DNA of 64,000 bases. Source: Paenibacillus sp. sptzw28. GTDB lineage: Bacteria > Bacillota > Bacilli > Paenibacillales > Paenibacillaceae. Shown piece by piece: positions 1 through 9,207 of this stretch. Each line of letters opens with the position of its first letter. Within the stretch, counting starts at the first letter, position 1. The position numbers and the translations under genes are program-made. The notes beneath the pieces were generated by a model. It was not told where the DNA came from. It worked only from the letters and a program-made list of their open reading frames with translations, and did no database searches. The stretch lies in assembly GCF_019550795.1 (NCBI RefSeq), contig NZ_CP080545.1:1817501-1881500 (forward strand), given 5' to 3'.

Positions 1-128
1 GGGTTCACAGCCCGTGAATCAATAATCAATCCAGCGCTCTTGTTGAGAAATGAACATTTCAGAGAAACTGTTGAGCCAACTTGAACAGTTCCCTTGCCTA
101 CTCTATTAGATGAGAGAGGAGAAGCGCT

Positions 129-767
129 ATGACGAGCATAGAGCGGCGCCACGACAGGCGAATACAGCGGACGCAGCAGTTGCTGCGGCAGGCATTCATT
201 GAAATCATGCGGGAAAAAGGCTTCGCGGCGATGAGCGTTCGGGATATTACCGAGCGGGCCAACGTAAACCGGGGAACTTTTTATATTCATTTTACGGACA
301 AATATATGCTGCTTGATGAAGTCGTACGTGACAAATTTGGGCAGCTGGTGACGAGTTCACTCCCTCCCGATCCCAAGTGGGACAAAAGGACGCTTCATTT
401 GCTCATCCTGACGGTATTGGACTGCTTTGAGGGCAAATATCACCACCGGCTTCCCGCCTCGCGATTCCCCGCGGCGCTGCTTGAACGTGCGATTCATAAA
501 GAACTGACGGGTCTTCTTTTCACTTGGCTGAAAAAGGAGAGTTCTGAGTCTTGCCTGGAGCGGCTGAATGAGGAGATTCCTGAGGATTCCGAAGAGCTTC
601 TAACGCTGGAAGCAAAGGCCCAGGCGGCAGGTTGGGCAATCTTCGGTTCAGCGATCGATTGGAGTCAGAAACCGATAAAGATTCCTGCGGAGCAGATGGC
701 GGATGCGATATTAATGCTGATTATGGAGGGTGTTAGCCGGGAAACACCCGGCCAAACACCGGGGTAA
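129..767 (+). CDS. TetR/AcrR family transcriptional regulator
   Basis: A 212-residue one-component regulator. The N-terminal helix-turn-helix (about residues 12-58) contains the typical TetR segment around RGTFYIHFTDK, and the rest is an all-helical ligand-binding and dimerisation region of usual length. The start is set by GAGAGGAG about 7 bases ahead of ATG. The downstream gene is convergent, so the target is not obvious from context; autoregulation or control of an unseen upstream gene are both possible. The ligand is unknown. Confidence 0.9.
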   Translation: MTSIERRHDRRIQRTQQLLRQAFIEIMREKGFAAMSVRDITERANVNRGTFYIHFTDKYMLLDEVVRDKFGQLVTSSLPPDPKWDKRTLHLLILTVLDCFEGKYHHRLPASRFPAALLERAIHKELTGLLFTWLKKESSESCLERLNEEIPEDSEELLTLEAKAQAAGWAIFGSAIDWSQKPIKIPAEQMADAILMLIMEGVSRETPGQTPG

Positions 768-775
768 TCGTCAGA

Positions 776-860
776 TTAACCAGCGGGCTAACCGCACGGA
801 ACGCATCACATTAACTAAGGGTTAACCACGCGGCAAATCACCGGATTAACCCAAGGCTAA
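776..860. repeat. Three degenerate ~35-bp tandem units, each with a TTAACC/GGYTAA dyad
   Basis: Three dyads of the form TTAACC-N3/4-GGCTAA occur at 776-791, 811-825 (TTAACT..GGTTAA) and 846-860. Their centres are about 35 bp apart, in the gap between the convergent tetR and ydaT-like genes. The flanks also resemble each other weakly, so this may be a decayed tandem repeat or an array of protein-binding sites on one DNA face. No function is known. Confidence 0.5.
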
Positions 861-920
861 CACGAGGCATCGCCCTGACAAACCGCCGGCAAGAGAATTG
901 ATTGTTAGTTAGCGGTTGGC

Positions 921-1115
921 TTAATGTCCTTTCTTGCGCACCTGCTTATGACGGTCCTCGGCCCATTCTTTCGCTTGTGCGGTCGCGATTGAAATCGCCC
1001 GGCCTTCTTCATAGCCGTCTTCGAGCAGGGCATTGGCGATTTCGACCGCTTTCTCGCGAACCGGCGCGGTGAAATTTTTAAGCGAATCCGGATAATCGTT
1101 TTTACTCCAAGGCAT
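921..1115 (-). CDS. YdaT-like small protein
   Basis: A 64-residue protein that matches, from memory, the N-terminal part of the Bacillus YdaT family: MPWSKNDYP at the start, then VREKAVEIANALLEDGY, EGRAISIA and AKEWAEDR. The B. subtilis protein is longer, with a further C-terminal domain that is absent here, so this is a short stand-alone version. The product is charged and probably cytosolic. The start is supported by AGGAGGACG just upstream on the minus strand. It is divergent from fumC. The molecular role of the family is not established; general-stress links are known only for relatives. Confidence 0.75.
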   Translation of the reverse strand: MPWSKNDYPDSLKNFTAPVREKAVEIANALLEDGYEEGRAISIATAQAKEWAEDRHKQVRKKGH

Positions 1116-1266
1116 AAAGTCGTCCTCCTTCGTAAATCGTAGATTTAGTAAATATTTAGCCTAATTCGCCCTCTGCAAAACAGACTCGATGTTACAGAAG
1201 TCCGGATTGACGTTAATGATTTAGGTGGATCGACGAACAATAAGCTTGAGGAAGAAGGGTTGGAAG

Positions 1267-2649
1267 ATGGATTTCAGAATCGAGAAAGATTCCATGGGTG
1301 AAATCGAGGTCCCCTCGGAACGGCTGTGGGGCGCACAGACAGAGCGGAGCCTGCGCAATTTTAAAATCGGAACGGAGAAAATGCCGCTTGAGCTTATACA
1401 CGCGTTTGCACTGCTCAAGAAAGCGGCTGCACTCGTCAACAAGGAGCTTGGCAAGCTGGATGCCGTCAAAGCGCTGGCGATTGCGGAAGCGGCCGATGAA
1501 ATTATGGAAGGGCGCCTGGACGGCGAATTTCCGCTGGCGGTATGGCAGACCGGCAGCGGCACGCAGTCGAATATGAACGTGAATGAGGTTATCGCGCGAA
1601 GGGCGGTGCAGCTTCTTAAGGAGAAGGGCGAGAATGAGAGCATCGTTATTCATCCCAATGACGACGTCAACCGGTCACAAAGCTCCAACGATACATTCCC
1701 TACCGCAATGCATATAGCCGCGCTTACGGTCGTTGAGGATACGCTTCTTCCCGCGGTTGCGAGGTTGAAAGAAACCTTGCAGCGCAAGAGCGAAGAGTTC
1801 GCCGGTATTGTGAAGATCGGCCGCACTCATTTGCAGGATGCGACTCCGCTTACGCTTGGGCAGGAAATCAGCGGCTGGGTCAGCATGCTTGAGAAGGGTG
1901 AGCGCAACATCAAGAGCAGCCGGGAAGAGCTGCGTGAGCTGGCGATCGGCGGGACGGCCGTAGGAACCGGGCTTAACGCGCCGCCCCGGTTCGGGGAGTT
2001 CGTAGCCAATGAAATCAGCCGTTTGACCGGCAAAAGATTTATCAGCGCGCCGAACAAATTTCATGCGCTGACGAGCCACGATGAAATCGTCTTTGTGCAT
2101 GGTGCGTTCAAGGCGCTGGCGGCGGATCTGATGAAAATCGCAAACGATGTGCGCTGGCTGGCAAGCGGACCCCGCTGCGGAATCGGTGAAATCCGCATTC
2201 CCGAGAACGAGCCGGGAAGCTCCATCATGCCTGGCAAGGTAAATCCGACGCAGGCTGAGGCCCTGACAATGGTTGTCTGCCAGGTCATGGGGAATGACGC
2301 TGCAATCGGGTTTGCCGCAAGTCAGGGGAATTTCGAGCTGAATGTGTTCAAGCCCGTCATTATCCATAACTTCCTGCAGTCTGCGCGGCTGCTGGCGGAT
2401 GCGGTCCGCTCCTTCGACGAGCATTGCGCAGTAGGAATTGAAGCGAGCCGCGAGGTCATCGCCGGTTACTTGAACAATTCGCTTATGCTGGTTACGGCGC
2501 TCAATCCCCATATCGGATACGAGAATGCGGCTTCGATTGCGAAGAAGGCTCATAAGGAAGGGCTGACTCTGCGGGAGGCGGCGGTGCGCAGCGGGCTGAT
2601 CACCGCCGAGAAGTTCGATGAAGTCGTCCGGGCGGAAGAGATGATATAA
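1267..2649 (+). CDS. fumC: Class II fumarate hydratase
   Basis: Reversible hydration of fumarate to L-malate in the TCA cycle; a cytosolic, iron-independent homotetramer. The protein is 460 residues, usual for FumC. The superfamily signature [11 protein letters not shown] lies near residue 318; [14 protein letters not shown] and [16 protein letters not shown], which contribute to the composite active site, are also present. Aspartase is the closest alternative, but the N-terminal and [10 protein letters not shown] regions fit fumarase better. An upstream in-frame ATG at 1225 exists, but GAGGAAGAAGG before 1267 and the family N-terminus ([11 protein letters not shown]) favour 1267. It is followed by a strong terminator, so it is monocistronic. 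Confidence 0.93.
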   Translation: MDFRIEKDSMGEIEVPSERLWGAQTERSLRNFKIGTEKMPLELIHAFALLKKAAALVNKELGKLDAVKALAIAEAADEIMEGRLDGEFPLAVWQTGSGTQSNMNVNEVIARRAVQLLKEKGENESIVIHPNDDVNRSQSSNDTFPTAMHIAALTVVEDTLLPAVARLKETLQRKSEEFAGIVKIGRTHLQDATPLTLGQEISGWVSMLEKGERNIKSSREELRELAIGGTAVGTGLNAPPRFGEFVANEISRLTGKRFISAPNKFHALTSHDEIVFVHGAFKALAADLMKIANDVRWLASGPRCGIGEIRIPENEPGSSIMPGKVNPTQAEALTMVVCQVMGNDAAIGFAASQGNFELNVFKPVIIHNFLQSARLLADAVRSFDEHCAVGIEASREVIAGYLNNSLMLVTALNPHIGYENAASIAKKAHKEGLTLREAAVRSGLITAEKFDEVVRAEEMI

Positions 2650-2676
2650 GCAAGATCTGCTTCGGAAGCGCCCATA

Positions 2677-2713
2677 AAACACGGCCGGAAACACTCCCGG
2701 CCGTGTTTTTTTC
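2677..2713 (+). terminator. Rho-independent terminator of fumC
   Basis: An 11-bp GC-rich stem (AACACGGCCGG paired with CCGGCCGTGTT) with a short loop and a run of seven T, starting about 28 bases after the fumC stop. Confidence 0.9.
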
Positions 2714-2848
2714 AGTCGGGCCGTCTGGAATATTACGAGCTTTGTTCCCGAATTGTAACATGAATCATTTCGAAATGAGATTAAATCGGAGTAAAATGGA
2801 TATATACGTTTTGATGACCCATTTCAGATGATTGCGGAGGCGAGCTGC

Positions 2849-3970
2849 ATGCAGCTGACCATTAACGTATATCTCATACCGATCCGATATGCGCTGGTTA
2901 CGTTCCCGGTGCTTGCATTCTTTTTCACGCTTCCTTTTCTCATCGTGCAGTACCGCAAGTATGCATATATCAATAAAGTTCGGTTGGTCGTGCTTTATTC
3001 GCTTCTTCTGTATCTGCTTACTGCTTATTACCTTGTCATTCTCCCGCTTCCTGCAACAAGACATACGTGCACCGGACTCCAAACGACGTTCATATCGCTT
3101 GTTCCATTTCAGTTCATAAGGGACATCGTTAAAGAGACCCAGGTCGACTTGGCGAACCCCTTGACCTACTGGCGGTTATTTAGGGAAAGGGCTTTTCTGC
3201 AAGCCGCGTTTAACGTTGCGCTGCTCGTACCGCTTGGGATTTTCCTGCGCTACTATTTTCGCCGTAAGGCGTGGGTGGCCGTTATTCTGGCTTTCCTGCT
3301 GTCATTGTTTTTCGAAACGACGCAGCTGACCGGCTTATACGGCTTCTACGATTGTCCTTACAGGCTCTTTGATGTGGACGATATCATGCTGAATACAACC
3401 GGAGGGATTGTAGGGTACATGATCGCTCCTTATCTGACGAGGTTCTTGCCCGACTCCGCACGTCTGGATGAACAGGTGGATTTATCCGTCAAAAAAATAG
3501 GATTTATCCGGCGTTGGGTGGCTTTTCAGCTGGATGCCTTCATTCTGTACCCGTTCGTAATTGCGGCGCTGTTTACCGGGGAGCTCTTCTATCTTTATTT
3601 CCTGCTTATCATGTACTTCATGCTCCTGCCTTTTATGACCAATGGAAGGACTTTCGGCAAGTGGGTCGTCCGTATTCAACTTCAAGGAAAGGGAAACCGA
3701 ATCGCGTTTAAGGAACTGTTCGTCAGGTACGGAATCCTTTACATGCTGATCGGCGGCGCAAACCTTCTAGCCGTCGATGTTTCGCAGTGGGATGCAAGCA
3801 GACTGTTCAAGCTGTTCGTTCTTATGATGACGATCGGGATCGACCTCTCGTTCTGTATCCATGTGCTGCTTAAAGTATTTCGCAAGGATAAAACGATGTT
3901 CTATGAAAAATGGAGCGGAACCCGTCATGTCATCGTGACACATTACGACAGGTTTCGCCGGGGAGGTTAA
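2849..3970 (+). CDS. VanZ-like/RDD domain fusion membrane protein
   Basis: An integral membrane protein of about 373 residues. The N-terminal half has several hydrophobic segments and the VanZ-family pattern ending in FFETTQLTGLYG and DVDDIMLNTTGG. The C-terminal half begins with RRWVAFQLDAFILYP and contains FGKWVVRIQL, typical of the RDD family. VanZ relatives confer low-level teicoplanin resistance and RDD proteins are poorly defined, so no specific role can be assigned. GGAGG at 2836-2840 is 8 bases before ATG 2849, which is preferred over ATG 2828. The gene stands alone after the fumC terminator. Confidence 0.85.
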   Translation: MQLTINVYLIPIRYALVTFPVLAFFFTLPFLIVQYRKYAYINKVRLVVLYSLLLYLLTAYYLVILPLPATRHTCTGLQTTFISLVPFQFIRDIVKETQVDLANPLTYWRLFRERAFLQAAFNVALLVPLGIFLRYYFRRKAWVAVILAFLLSLFFETTQLTGLYGFYDCPYRLFDVDDIMLNTTGGIVGYMIAPYLTRFLPDSARLDEQVDLSVKKIGFIRRWVAFQLDAFILYPFVIAALFTGELFYLYFLLIMYFMLLPFMTNGRTFGKWVVRIQLQGKGNRIAFKELFVRYGILYMLIGGANLLAVDVSQWDASRLFKLFVLMMTIGIDLSFCIHVLLKVFRKDKTMFYEKWSGTRHVIVTHYDRFRRGG

Positions 3971-4076
3971 ACTTAGAAGAAGCGCGCCTATTGAGACAAA
4001 ATGGCTTTGCGTTCACGACGGTTTTCAAGTATCATGAATAGAAAACAAGTTATGGCTAAAGGAGCTACACAATAGT

Positions 4077-5039
4077 ATGAATTCTAAAACAAGTCATTGT
4101 AAAATCGTAGACTGTACGATTCGCGACGGCGGGCTCGTCAATAACTGGGATTTCAGCGTCGAGTTCGTTCAGCATCTGTATAGCAGCTTGAACGAAGCCG
4201 GCGTAGACTATATGGAAATCGGATACAAAAACTCGCCGAAACTTCTGAAAGGCGCCGAATCCGCAGGTCCTTGGCGTTTTCTGGATGATGAATTTCTTCG
4301 TAAAGTCATCCCGCAAAAACTGAACACGAAGCTGTCCGCTCTTGTCGATATCGGTCGCGTGGACGAGAATGATATTTTGCCGCGCGAGGAAAGTCTGCTC
4401 GATTTGATCCGAGTCGCATGCTATATTCAGGATGTGGAGAAAGCGCTTGAGCTGGTGAGGGTATTCCACGACCGCGGCTATGAAACGACCATTAATATTA
4501 TGGCCCTCTCGAACGTCATGGATAATCAGCTGCTTGAAGCTTTCGAGCTTATTAAAGAAAGCGTCGTCGATGTCGTGTACATCGTAGACTCGTATGGAAG
4601 CCTTGACCCGAACGATTTCAATTACCTGGTCGAGAAATTCCAGAAGCATCTTCCTAACAAACGCCTTGGCGTGCATACGCATAATAACATGCAGCTGGCG
4701 TTCGCAAACACGCTCATCTCGGCGGAGAAGGGTGTCGAGCTGCTGGACGCTTCTGTGTACGGCATGGGCCGCGCAGCCGGCAACTGCCCGACTGAGCTGC
4801 TTGTCGCTCACCTGAAGAATGTGAAATACAATGTTCGTCCGGTGCTGGACATGATCGAGAAATTTATGATTCCGCTCCGCGAGAAAGAAGAGTGGGGCTA
4901 CATTATTCCTTACATGATTACCGGAATGCTCGATGAGCATCCGCGTTCGGCGATGGCGCTTCGTGATACCGAGAACAAGGATAAAGCAGTCGATTTCTAC
5001 GATAAGCTGACAACGCCGGAAGTGCTGCACAGCAAGTAA
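4077..5039 (+). CDS. DRE-TIM (HMGL-like) aldolase-family protein
   Basis: A 320-residue protein with the DRE-TIM metallolyase fold shared by 4-hydroxy-2-oxovalerate aldolase, isopropylmalate synthase and HMG-CoA lyase. The metal and catalytic motif IVDCTIRDGG is at residues 9-18, and the HTHNN metal-binding strand (GVHTHNNMQLAF) sits in the C-terminal half of the barrel, with GMGRAAGN after it. It lacks the DmpG C-terminal communication domain and the LeuA regulatory domain, so the substrate cannot be named. AAAGGAG precedes the start at a rather long 12-base distance. The gene is monocistronic and followed by a long hairpin. Confidence 0.8.
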   Translation: MNSKTSHCKIVDCTIRDGGLVNNWDFSVEFVQHLYSSLNEAGVDYMEIGYKNSPKLLKGAESAGPWRFLDDEFLRKVIPQKLNTKLSALVDIGRVDENDILPREESLLDLIRVACYIQDVEKALELVRVFHDRGYETTINIMALSNVMDNQLLEAFELIKESVVDVVYIVDSYGSLDPNDFNYLVEKFQKHLPNKRLGVHTHNNMQLAFANTLISAEKGVELLDASVYGMGRAAGNCPTELLVAHLKNVKYNVRPVLDMIEKFMIPLREKEEWGYIIPYMITGMLDEHPRSAMALRDTENKDKAVDFYDKLTTPEVLHSK

Positions 5040-5061
5040 AACCTTCGATTCATGACATCAG

Positions 5062-5129
5062 GCATAAGGGCTGTCCTGACCGAAGCGGAGCCGCTCACGG
5101 CTCTCGCTTCGGCGGGCCAGCCCTTATGC
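5062..5129 (+). terminator. Long near-perfect hairpin, probable transcript end
   Basis: The 12-base arm GCATAAGGGCTG at 5062 pairs exactly with CAGCCCTTATGC at 5118-5129. A second inner stem (CCGAAGCG..GAGCC with GGCTC..CGCTTCGG) extends it to about 25 bp. Only a weak T tract (TGTTT) follows, so termination efficiency is uncertain. It separates the aldolase-like gene from the GntR gene. Confidence 0.6.
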
Positions 5130-5173
5130 TGTTTAACTAGTAAAAGCCGGGGCAGGCTGAAGGAGGCCGACGG

Positions 5174-5890
5174 ATGTCGTTTGCGAAAATATCAACACGG
5201 AAAATATACGAGCAAATCGCCGACCAGCTCAAACAGTTTATTGTAGAGGGCGGCTGGAGAAGCGGCGACAAGCTGCCTTCGACGAAGGAGCTGTCGGAGC
5301 AGTTTCAGGTCGGCCGCTCCACCATGCGCGAGGCGCTTAGCGCGCTCAAAGCGATGGGACTTATCGAAATCCGGCAGGGCGAAGGCTGCTTCGTTCGCTG
5401 GGTTGAAGCGACGGACGTGCAGATGCCAACCTTCGATTCGCTGCTGCTCAGCAGAGACGCGATCTTCGAGCTGATGGAAGCGCGTATCGCGCTGGAAGCG
5501 GCGAATGCGGGGATTGCCGCAAGCCGCCGGACTGACGAGGATCTCGCCGCATTCCGGCAGCTGCTCAAGTCGATGCAGGACCATCTTGGAGATGAAGCAT
5601 ACGGCGAGGCCGCCGATATCGAATTTCACCGGTTACTTGCCAGGGCGACGCATAACTCTATCATGATGCGCTTGCTCGATACGATCTCCTCACAGATGGA
5701 AGCGGCTATACGTGATGCGCGCCGTATTCAGCTTTACGGCAGCAAGAAGGTATCCGTCAGATTGTGGGAAGAGCATGAAGCGATTTTCCAGGCTGTAGCG
5801 GAACGCGACTCCGGCCGTGCGGAGGCAAGCATGCGTGCGCATTTGACGCACGTAGAGCAGGGGCTTCGCTCCTATTTAGACGGAAAATAG
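5174..5890 (+). CDS. FadR-subfamily GntR regulator (LutR-like)
   Basis: A 238-residue regulator with an N-terminal winged helix (about residues 8-72: KLPSTKELSEQFQVGRSTMREALSAL) and a C-terminal FCD ligand domain with metal-binding histidines expected around DIEFHRLLARATHN. This is the architecture of B. subtilis LutR and of LldR, which respond to L-lactate. It lies 1 kb upstream of lutABC on the same strand, which supports control of lactate use; that link is inference. AGGAGG at 5161-5166 fixes the start. Confidence 0.85.
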   Translation: MSFAKISTRKIYEQIADQLKQFIVEGGWRSGDKLPSTKELSEQFQVGRSTMREALSALKAMGLIEIRQGEGCFVRWVEATDVQMPTFDSLLLSRDAIFELMEARIALEAANAGIAASRRTDEDLAAFRQLLKSMQDHLGDEAYGEAADIEFHRLLARATHNSIMMRLLDTISSQMEAAIRDARRIQLYGSKKVSVRLWEEHEAIFQAVAERDSGRAEASMRAHLTHVEQGLRSYLDGK

Positions 5891-5962
5891 GCGCATGCAG
5901 GCTGCCCTGAGCAGAAACAATGGAACGTTATAAGCTACTTCTCGTTGAAGGCGGGCCTGCAA

Positions 5963-6814
5963 ATGGAGATGAACGCTGCTGCAATATCGCTTGTGATGGT
6001 TTCCGGTATGTTTCACGCTTCTTGGAACATGCTGGCCAAGAGCAGCCGGGACAAAAACGCATTCCTGTGGCACTGTCAATGGATCGGCATTCTCTTGTTT
6101 GCACCATGGGCATTAATCGACCTTCATAATGCTTCCTTTACGACAGAGTCCATCCTTCTGTTGATTGGCTCCGCAGTCATCCACGGCGGCTATGTGCTGC
6201 TGTTAGCCAAAGCATATACGGTAGGCGACTTATCGCATGCTTACCCTGTTATGCGAGGCACCAGTCCCCTTCTGGTGCCGATTATCGGCGTAACCCTGCT
6301 CGGTGAAACGGTAACGGCGGCGGGCTGGGCGGGGATAGCCCTCATCTTGATCGGTATTTTTGCGATTAACGGAGGTTTCAAAAAAGGCTTCAAAGGCAGG
6401 ACGGCAGTAACGCTGTACGCATTTGCAGTCGGCTTAAGCATTACGGCGTATACCGTTGTGGACAGGCTGGCGCTTGATTATTTCAGTCCGGCGCTGCTGA
6501 ACAATATAGGGAATATCGGGAATCTCATCGCCTTATCCATCGCAGCCTCCCGCGGGACGGCATTGCTCAGCGAGTGGAGGCATAACAAGATGAATATCGC
6601 GGCCGCGGGACTTCTTGCTCCGTCCGGATATCTGCTGTTTCTGTACGCGCTGCATTATGCGCCGCTTGCCGTGCTCGCGCCAATGCGGGAGATCGGGACC
6701 GTATTCGCCGCATTATTGGCGGTCTTTATTCTTAAAGAAAAGCAGGGAACACGCCGGGTATTCGCCTCTATTCTGATCACGGCCGGAATCCTTTGTCTAG
6801 GGCTGTTAACATGA
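5963..6814 (+). CDS. EamA/DMT-superfamily transporter
   Basis: A protein of about 283 residues with ten predicted membrane helices in two EamA repeats (first half ending near IFAINGGFKKG, second half ending with LKEKQGTRRVFASILITAGI). Members export or exchange metabolites; the substrate cannot be read from sequence. GAAGGCGGG sits 7 bases before ATG 5963; an in-frame TTG at 5945 is less likely. It lies between the GntR regulator and lutA, so co-regulation with lactate metabolism is possible, although the 78-base gap before lutA could hold a separate promoter. Confidence 0.85.
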   Translation: MEMNAAAISLVMVSGMFHASWNMLAKSSRDKNAFLWHCQWIGILLFAPWALIDLHNASFTTESILLLIGSAVIHGGYVLLLAKAYTVGDLSHAYPVMRGTSPLLVPIIGVTLLGETVTAAGWAGIALILIGIFAINGGFKKGFKGRTAVTLYAFAVGLSITAYTVVDRLALDYFSPALLNNIGNIGNLIALSIAASRGTALLSEWRHNKMNIAAAGLLAPSGYLLFLYALHYAPLAVLAPMREIGTVFAALLAVFILKEKQGTRRVFASILITAGILCLGLLT

Positions 6815-6892
6815 CAGTTTTCTCTTTATTTTTATCCACATGTCTGATAAGCTGATAAATAGATAATTAACCGAGAGGGGACTCAGCATCCG

Positions 6893-7621
6893 ATGAAGGT
6901 TTCGTTATTTATAACATGTCTTGCCGATCAGCTGTATCCGGAAGTTGGGGAAAGCGTAGTTAGGCTGCTTCATGATTACGGCTGTGAGGTGGATTTTCCC
7001 CAGGCCCAGTTGTGCTGCGGACAGCCGGCGTTCAACAGCGGCTATCAGGATGAAGCACGCGAGGTGGCTCGTGGGCTTATCCGTGCGTTTGAGCACAGCG
7101 ATTATGTCGTGTCACCGTCGGGTTCCTGTACCGGGATGGTGCACCACTACTATCCATATCTGTTCGAGAATGAACCGGAATGGAAGGCCAAAGCCGAAGC
7201 CCTCGTGGGTAAAATGTATGAGTTCTCGCAATTTCTGGTCGGCGTGCTGGGCGTTACGGATGTTGGTGCGTCATTTCCGCATAAGGTCACTTATCATCCT
7301 TCCTGCCATGCGATGCGGCTGCTCGGCGTACGTGAAGAGCCGCAGCAGTTGATTGGCGCTGTCAAGAACATCGAATTTACCGACCTTCCGCGCAAGGAAG
7401 ATTGCTGCGGCTTCGGCGGCACGTTTGCGGTGAAAATGGCAGATATGTCGGAAGCCATGGTGTGCGAGAAAGCCGCTTGTGTCTGCGAGACCGGTGCTGA
7501 GGTGCTGGTCGGGACCGATATGGGCTGCCTCATGAACATTGGTGGACGGCTTAATAAAGAAGGGAAGCCTGTGCGGGTCATGCACCTTGCGCAGCTGCTC
7601 GAGGAAGGGAGACGTGCTTAA
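6893..7621 (+). CDS. lutA: L-lactate utilisation protein LutA
   Basis: A 242-residue subunit of the LutABC iron-sulfur complex that oxidises L-lactate to pyruvate. It carries two CCG domains (DUF224), seen as the cysteine-rich motifs LCCGQPAFNSGY near residue 40 and DCCGFGGTFAVK in the second half, plus HPSCHAMRLLGV; these ligate non-cubane iron-sulfur clusters in relatives. Length is normal. GAGAGGGG precedes the start. lutB follows after two bases, so the two are translationally coupled. Confidence 0.94.
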   Translation: MKVSLFITCLADQLYPEVGESVVRLLHDYGCEVDFPQAQLCCGQPAFNSGYQDEAREVARGLIRAFEHSDYVVSPSGSCTGMVHHYYPYLFENEPEWKAKAEALVGKMYEFSQFLVGVLGVTDVGASFPHKVTYHPSCHAMRLLGVREEPQQLIGAVKNIEFTDLPRKEDCCGFGGTFAVKMADMSEAMVCEKAACVCETGAEVLVGTDMGCLMNIGGRLNKEGKPVRVMHLAQLLEEGRRA

Positions 7622-7623
7622 AG

Positions 7624-9207
7624 ATGGGCGATGGCGGACAAAAAGTGCTCGAACCGAAGAAAGCGCATTCGACGGGTGATACCGGCAGCGGACATACAGG
7701 CCATGAACCTGAGACTTCGCCGATCGGTTCGGGTCTTAAGAAGCGGACGAAGGAAGCGCTGAAGGATGACTTTCTGCGTAAAGCGGTGGCATTCACCACC
7801 GACAAACTGCGCGGCGGGCGGCTCAAGGCCGCTGATGAATTCGGCGACTGGGAAACCTGGCGTGAGCGGGGGCGCGCCATCAGGCAGCATACGATTTCCC
7901 ATCTCGACTATTACCTCGGGCAATTCGCGGACAATGTCGTGAAGAACGGCGGGAACGTCCACTTTTGCCATAATGGCGATGATGCGGTGAGCACCTTTAT
8001 GGACATTGCGGGCCGGCACCGGGCGAAGCTCGTGGCAAAGGGCAAGTCGATGGTCTCGGAGGAAATCCATCTCAACCATCATCTCGAAGAGCAGGGTATT
8101 GATGCGATTGAAACCGATCTCGGCGAATATATATTGCAACTGGCGCGGGAAACGCCGTCTCATCTCATTATTCCGGCTATTCATAAGAACAAGCGGCAGA
8201 TCGCCGATCTCTTCGAGGCGGACGCGGGCCGGCCGTTTGAGCCGGACACGAAGACACTGGCGAATTATGCGAAGCAGAAGCTGCGCAATTATTTTCTCGA
8301 AGCGGATATCGGTCTCACCGGCTGCAATTTCGGCGTAGCGGAGTCGGGATCGATCACTCTCGTATCCAATGAAGGCAACGGCCGAATGGTTTCGACGCTG
8401 CCGAAGGTGCATGTCGTAATTATGGGAATGGAGAGGCTTGTCCCGACATTCGAGGATCTCGAAGTTGTCCTTAATCTCCTTGCGCGCAGCGCAACCGGGC
8501 AGAAGCTGACGACGTATACGTCCATCCTGACCGGCGCGAAACGGCCGGAAGATCTTGACGGTCCGGAAGAGCTGCATGTTATTATTCTCGACAACGGCCG
8601 CTCGGAGCAGCTTGGCGATCCGATTTTTCAGGATGTGCTGAACTGTATCCGCTGCGCGGCTTGCCTGAACGTTTGTCCCGTGTACCGCAATGTCGGCGGG
8701 CATACGTACGGCTCGGTATACAGCGGTCCTATCGGCGCGGTGCTCACACCGCTGCTGCAGCAGGATATGAAGGAAGCGGGTACGCTCGCTTACGCCTCCA
8801 GCTTGTGCGGCGCATGTTACGAGGCCTGCCCTGTGAAGATTCCGCTGCACGATATGCTGGTTCACCTGCGCCACCGGAAAGTGAAAATGAAGCTGACGGC
8901 GCTGCCGGAACGCATTGCCTTTAAAGTGTATCAAACGATGTTCGGCAGCGTGACCTTGTTCAAGCTGGCGACCAAGTCGGCCTATTATTTACAGAAGCCG
9001 CTCGCGCGGAACGGGTTCATCAAGAGCGGCCCGCCGCCGTTATCCGGCTGGACGCAGTCGCGGTTCATGCCGATGCTGCCTAAGCAGTCATTCCGCGACA
9101 AGTGGGCAGCGCTGCAAGCGGAGCTCGCCGCCAAACCGAGAAACGGCGCGCCGGCCGTCGGCGGTGACGCGAAAGCGAAAGGAGGGGGCGGCCATGACGC
9201 CGAATAA
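7624..9207 (+). CDS. lutB: Lactate utilisation iron-sulfur protein LutB
   Basis: A 527-residue protein with an N-terminal LUD domain and a C-terminal ferredoxin-like region carrying two 4Fe-4S motifs: CIRCAACLNVCP near residue 341 and CGACYEACPVKIP about 60 residues later. In B. subtilis LutB works with LutA and LutC in L-lactate oxidation. It is longer than the B. subtilis protein mainly through a hydrophilic N-terminal leader (about 45 residues) and a low-complexity Ala/Gly C-terminus. The 3' end overlaps lutC by 14 bases. Confidence 0.94.
   Translation: MGDGGQKVLEPKKAHSTGDTGSGHTGHEPETSPIGSGLKKRTKEALKDDFLRKAVAFTTDKLRGGRLKAADEFGDWETWRERGRAIRQHTISHLDYYLGQFADNVVKNGGNVHFCHNGDDAVSTFMDIAGRHRAKLVAKGKSMVSEEIHLNHHLEEQGIDAIETDLGEYILQLARETPSHLIIPAIHKNKRQIADLFEADAGRPFEPDTKTLANYAKQKLRNYFLEADIGLTGCNFGVAESGSITLVSNEGNGRMVSTLPKVHVVIMGMERLVPTFEDLEVVLNLLARSATGQKLTTYTSILTGAKRPEDLDGPEELHVIILDNGRSEQLGDPIFQDVLNCIRCAACLNVCPVYRNVGGHTYGSVYSGPIGAVLTPLLQQDMKEAGTLAYASSLCGACYEACPVKIPLHDMLVHLRHRKVKMKLTALPERIAFKVYQTMFGSVTLFKLATKSAYYLQKPLARNGFIKSGPPPLSGWTQSRFMPMLPKQSFRDKWAALQAELAAKPRNGAPAVGGDAKAKGGGGHDAE

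Noticed and set aside
1675..2694. 339-codon open frame antisense to fumC
   Set aside because: Fumarase on the sense strand is unambiguous; the antisense frame also runs through the terminator.
7618..8934. 438-codon open frame antisense to lutB
   Set aside because: Sense strand is clear LutB with two 4Fe-4S motifs; the antisense product has no recognisable family.
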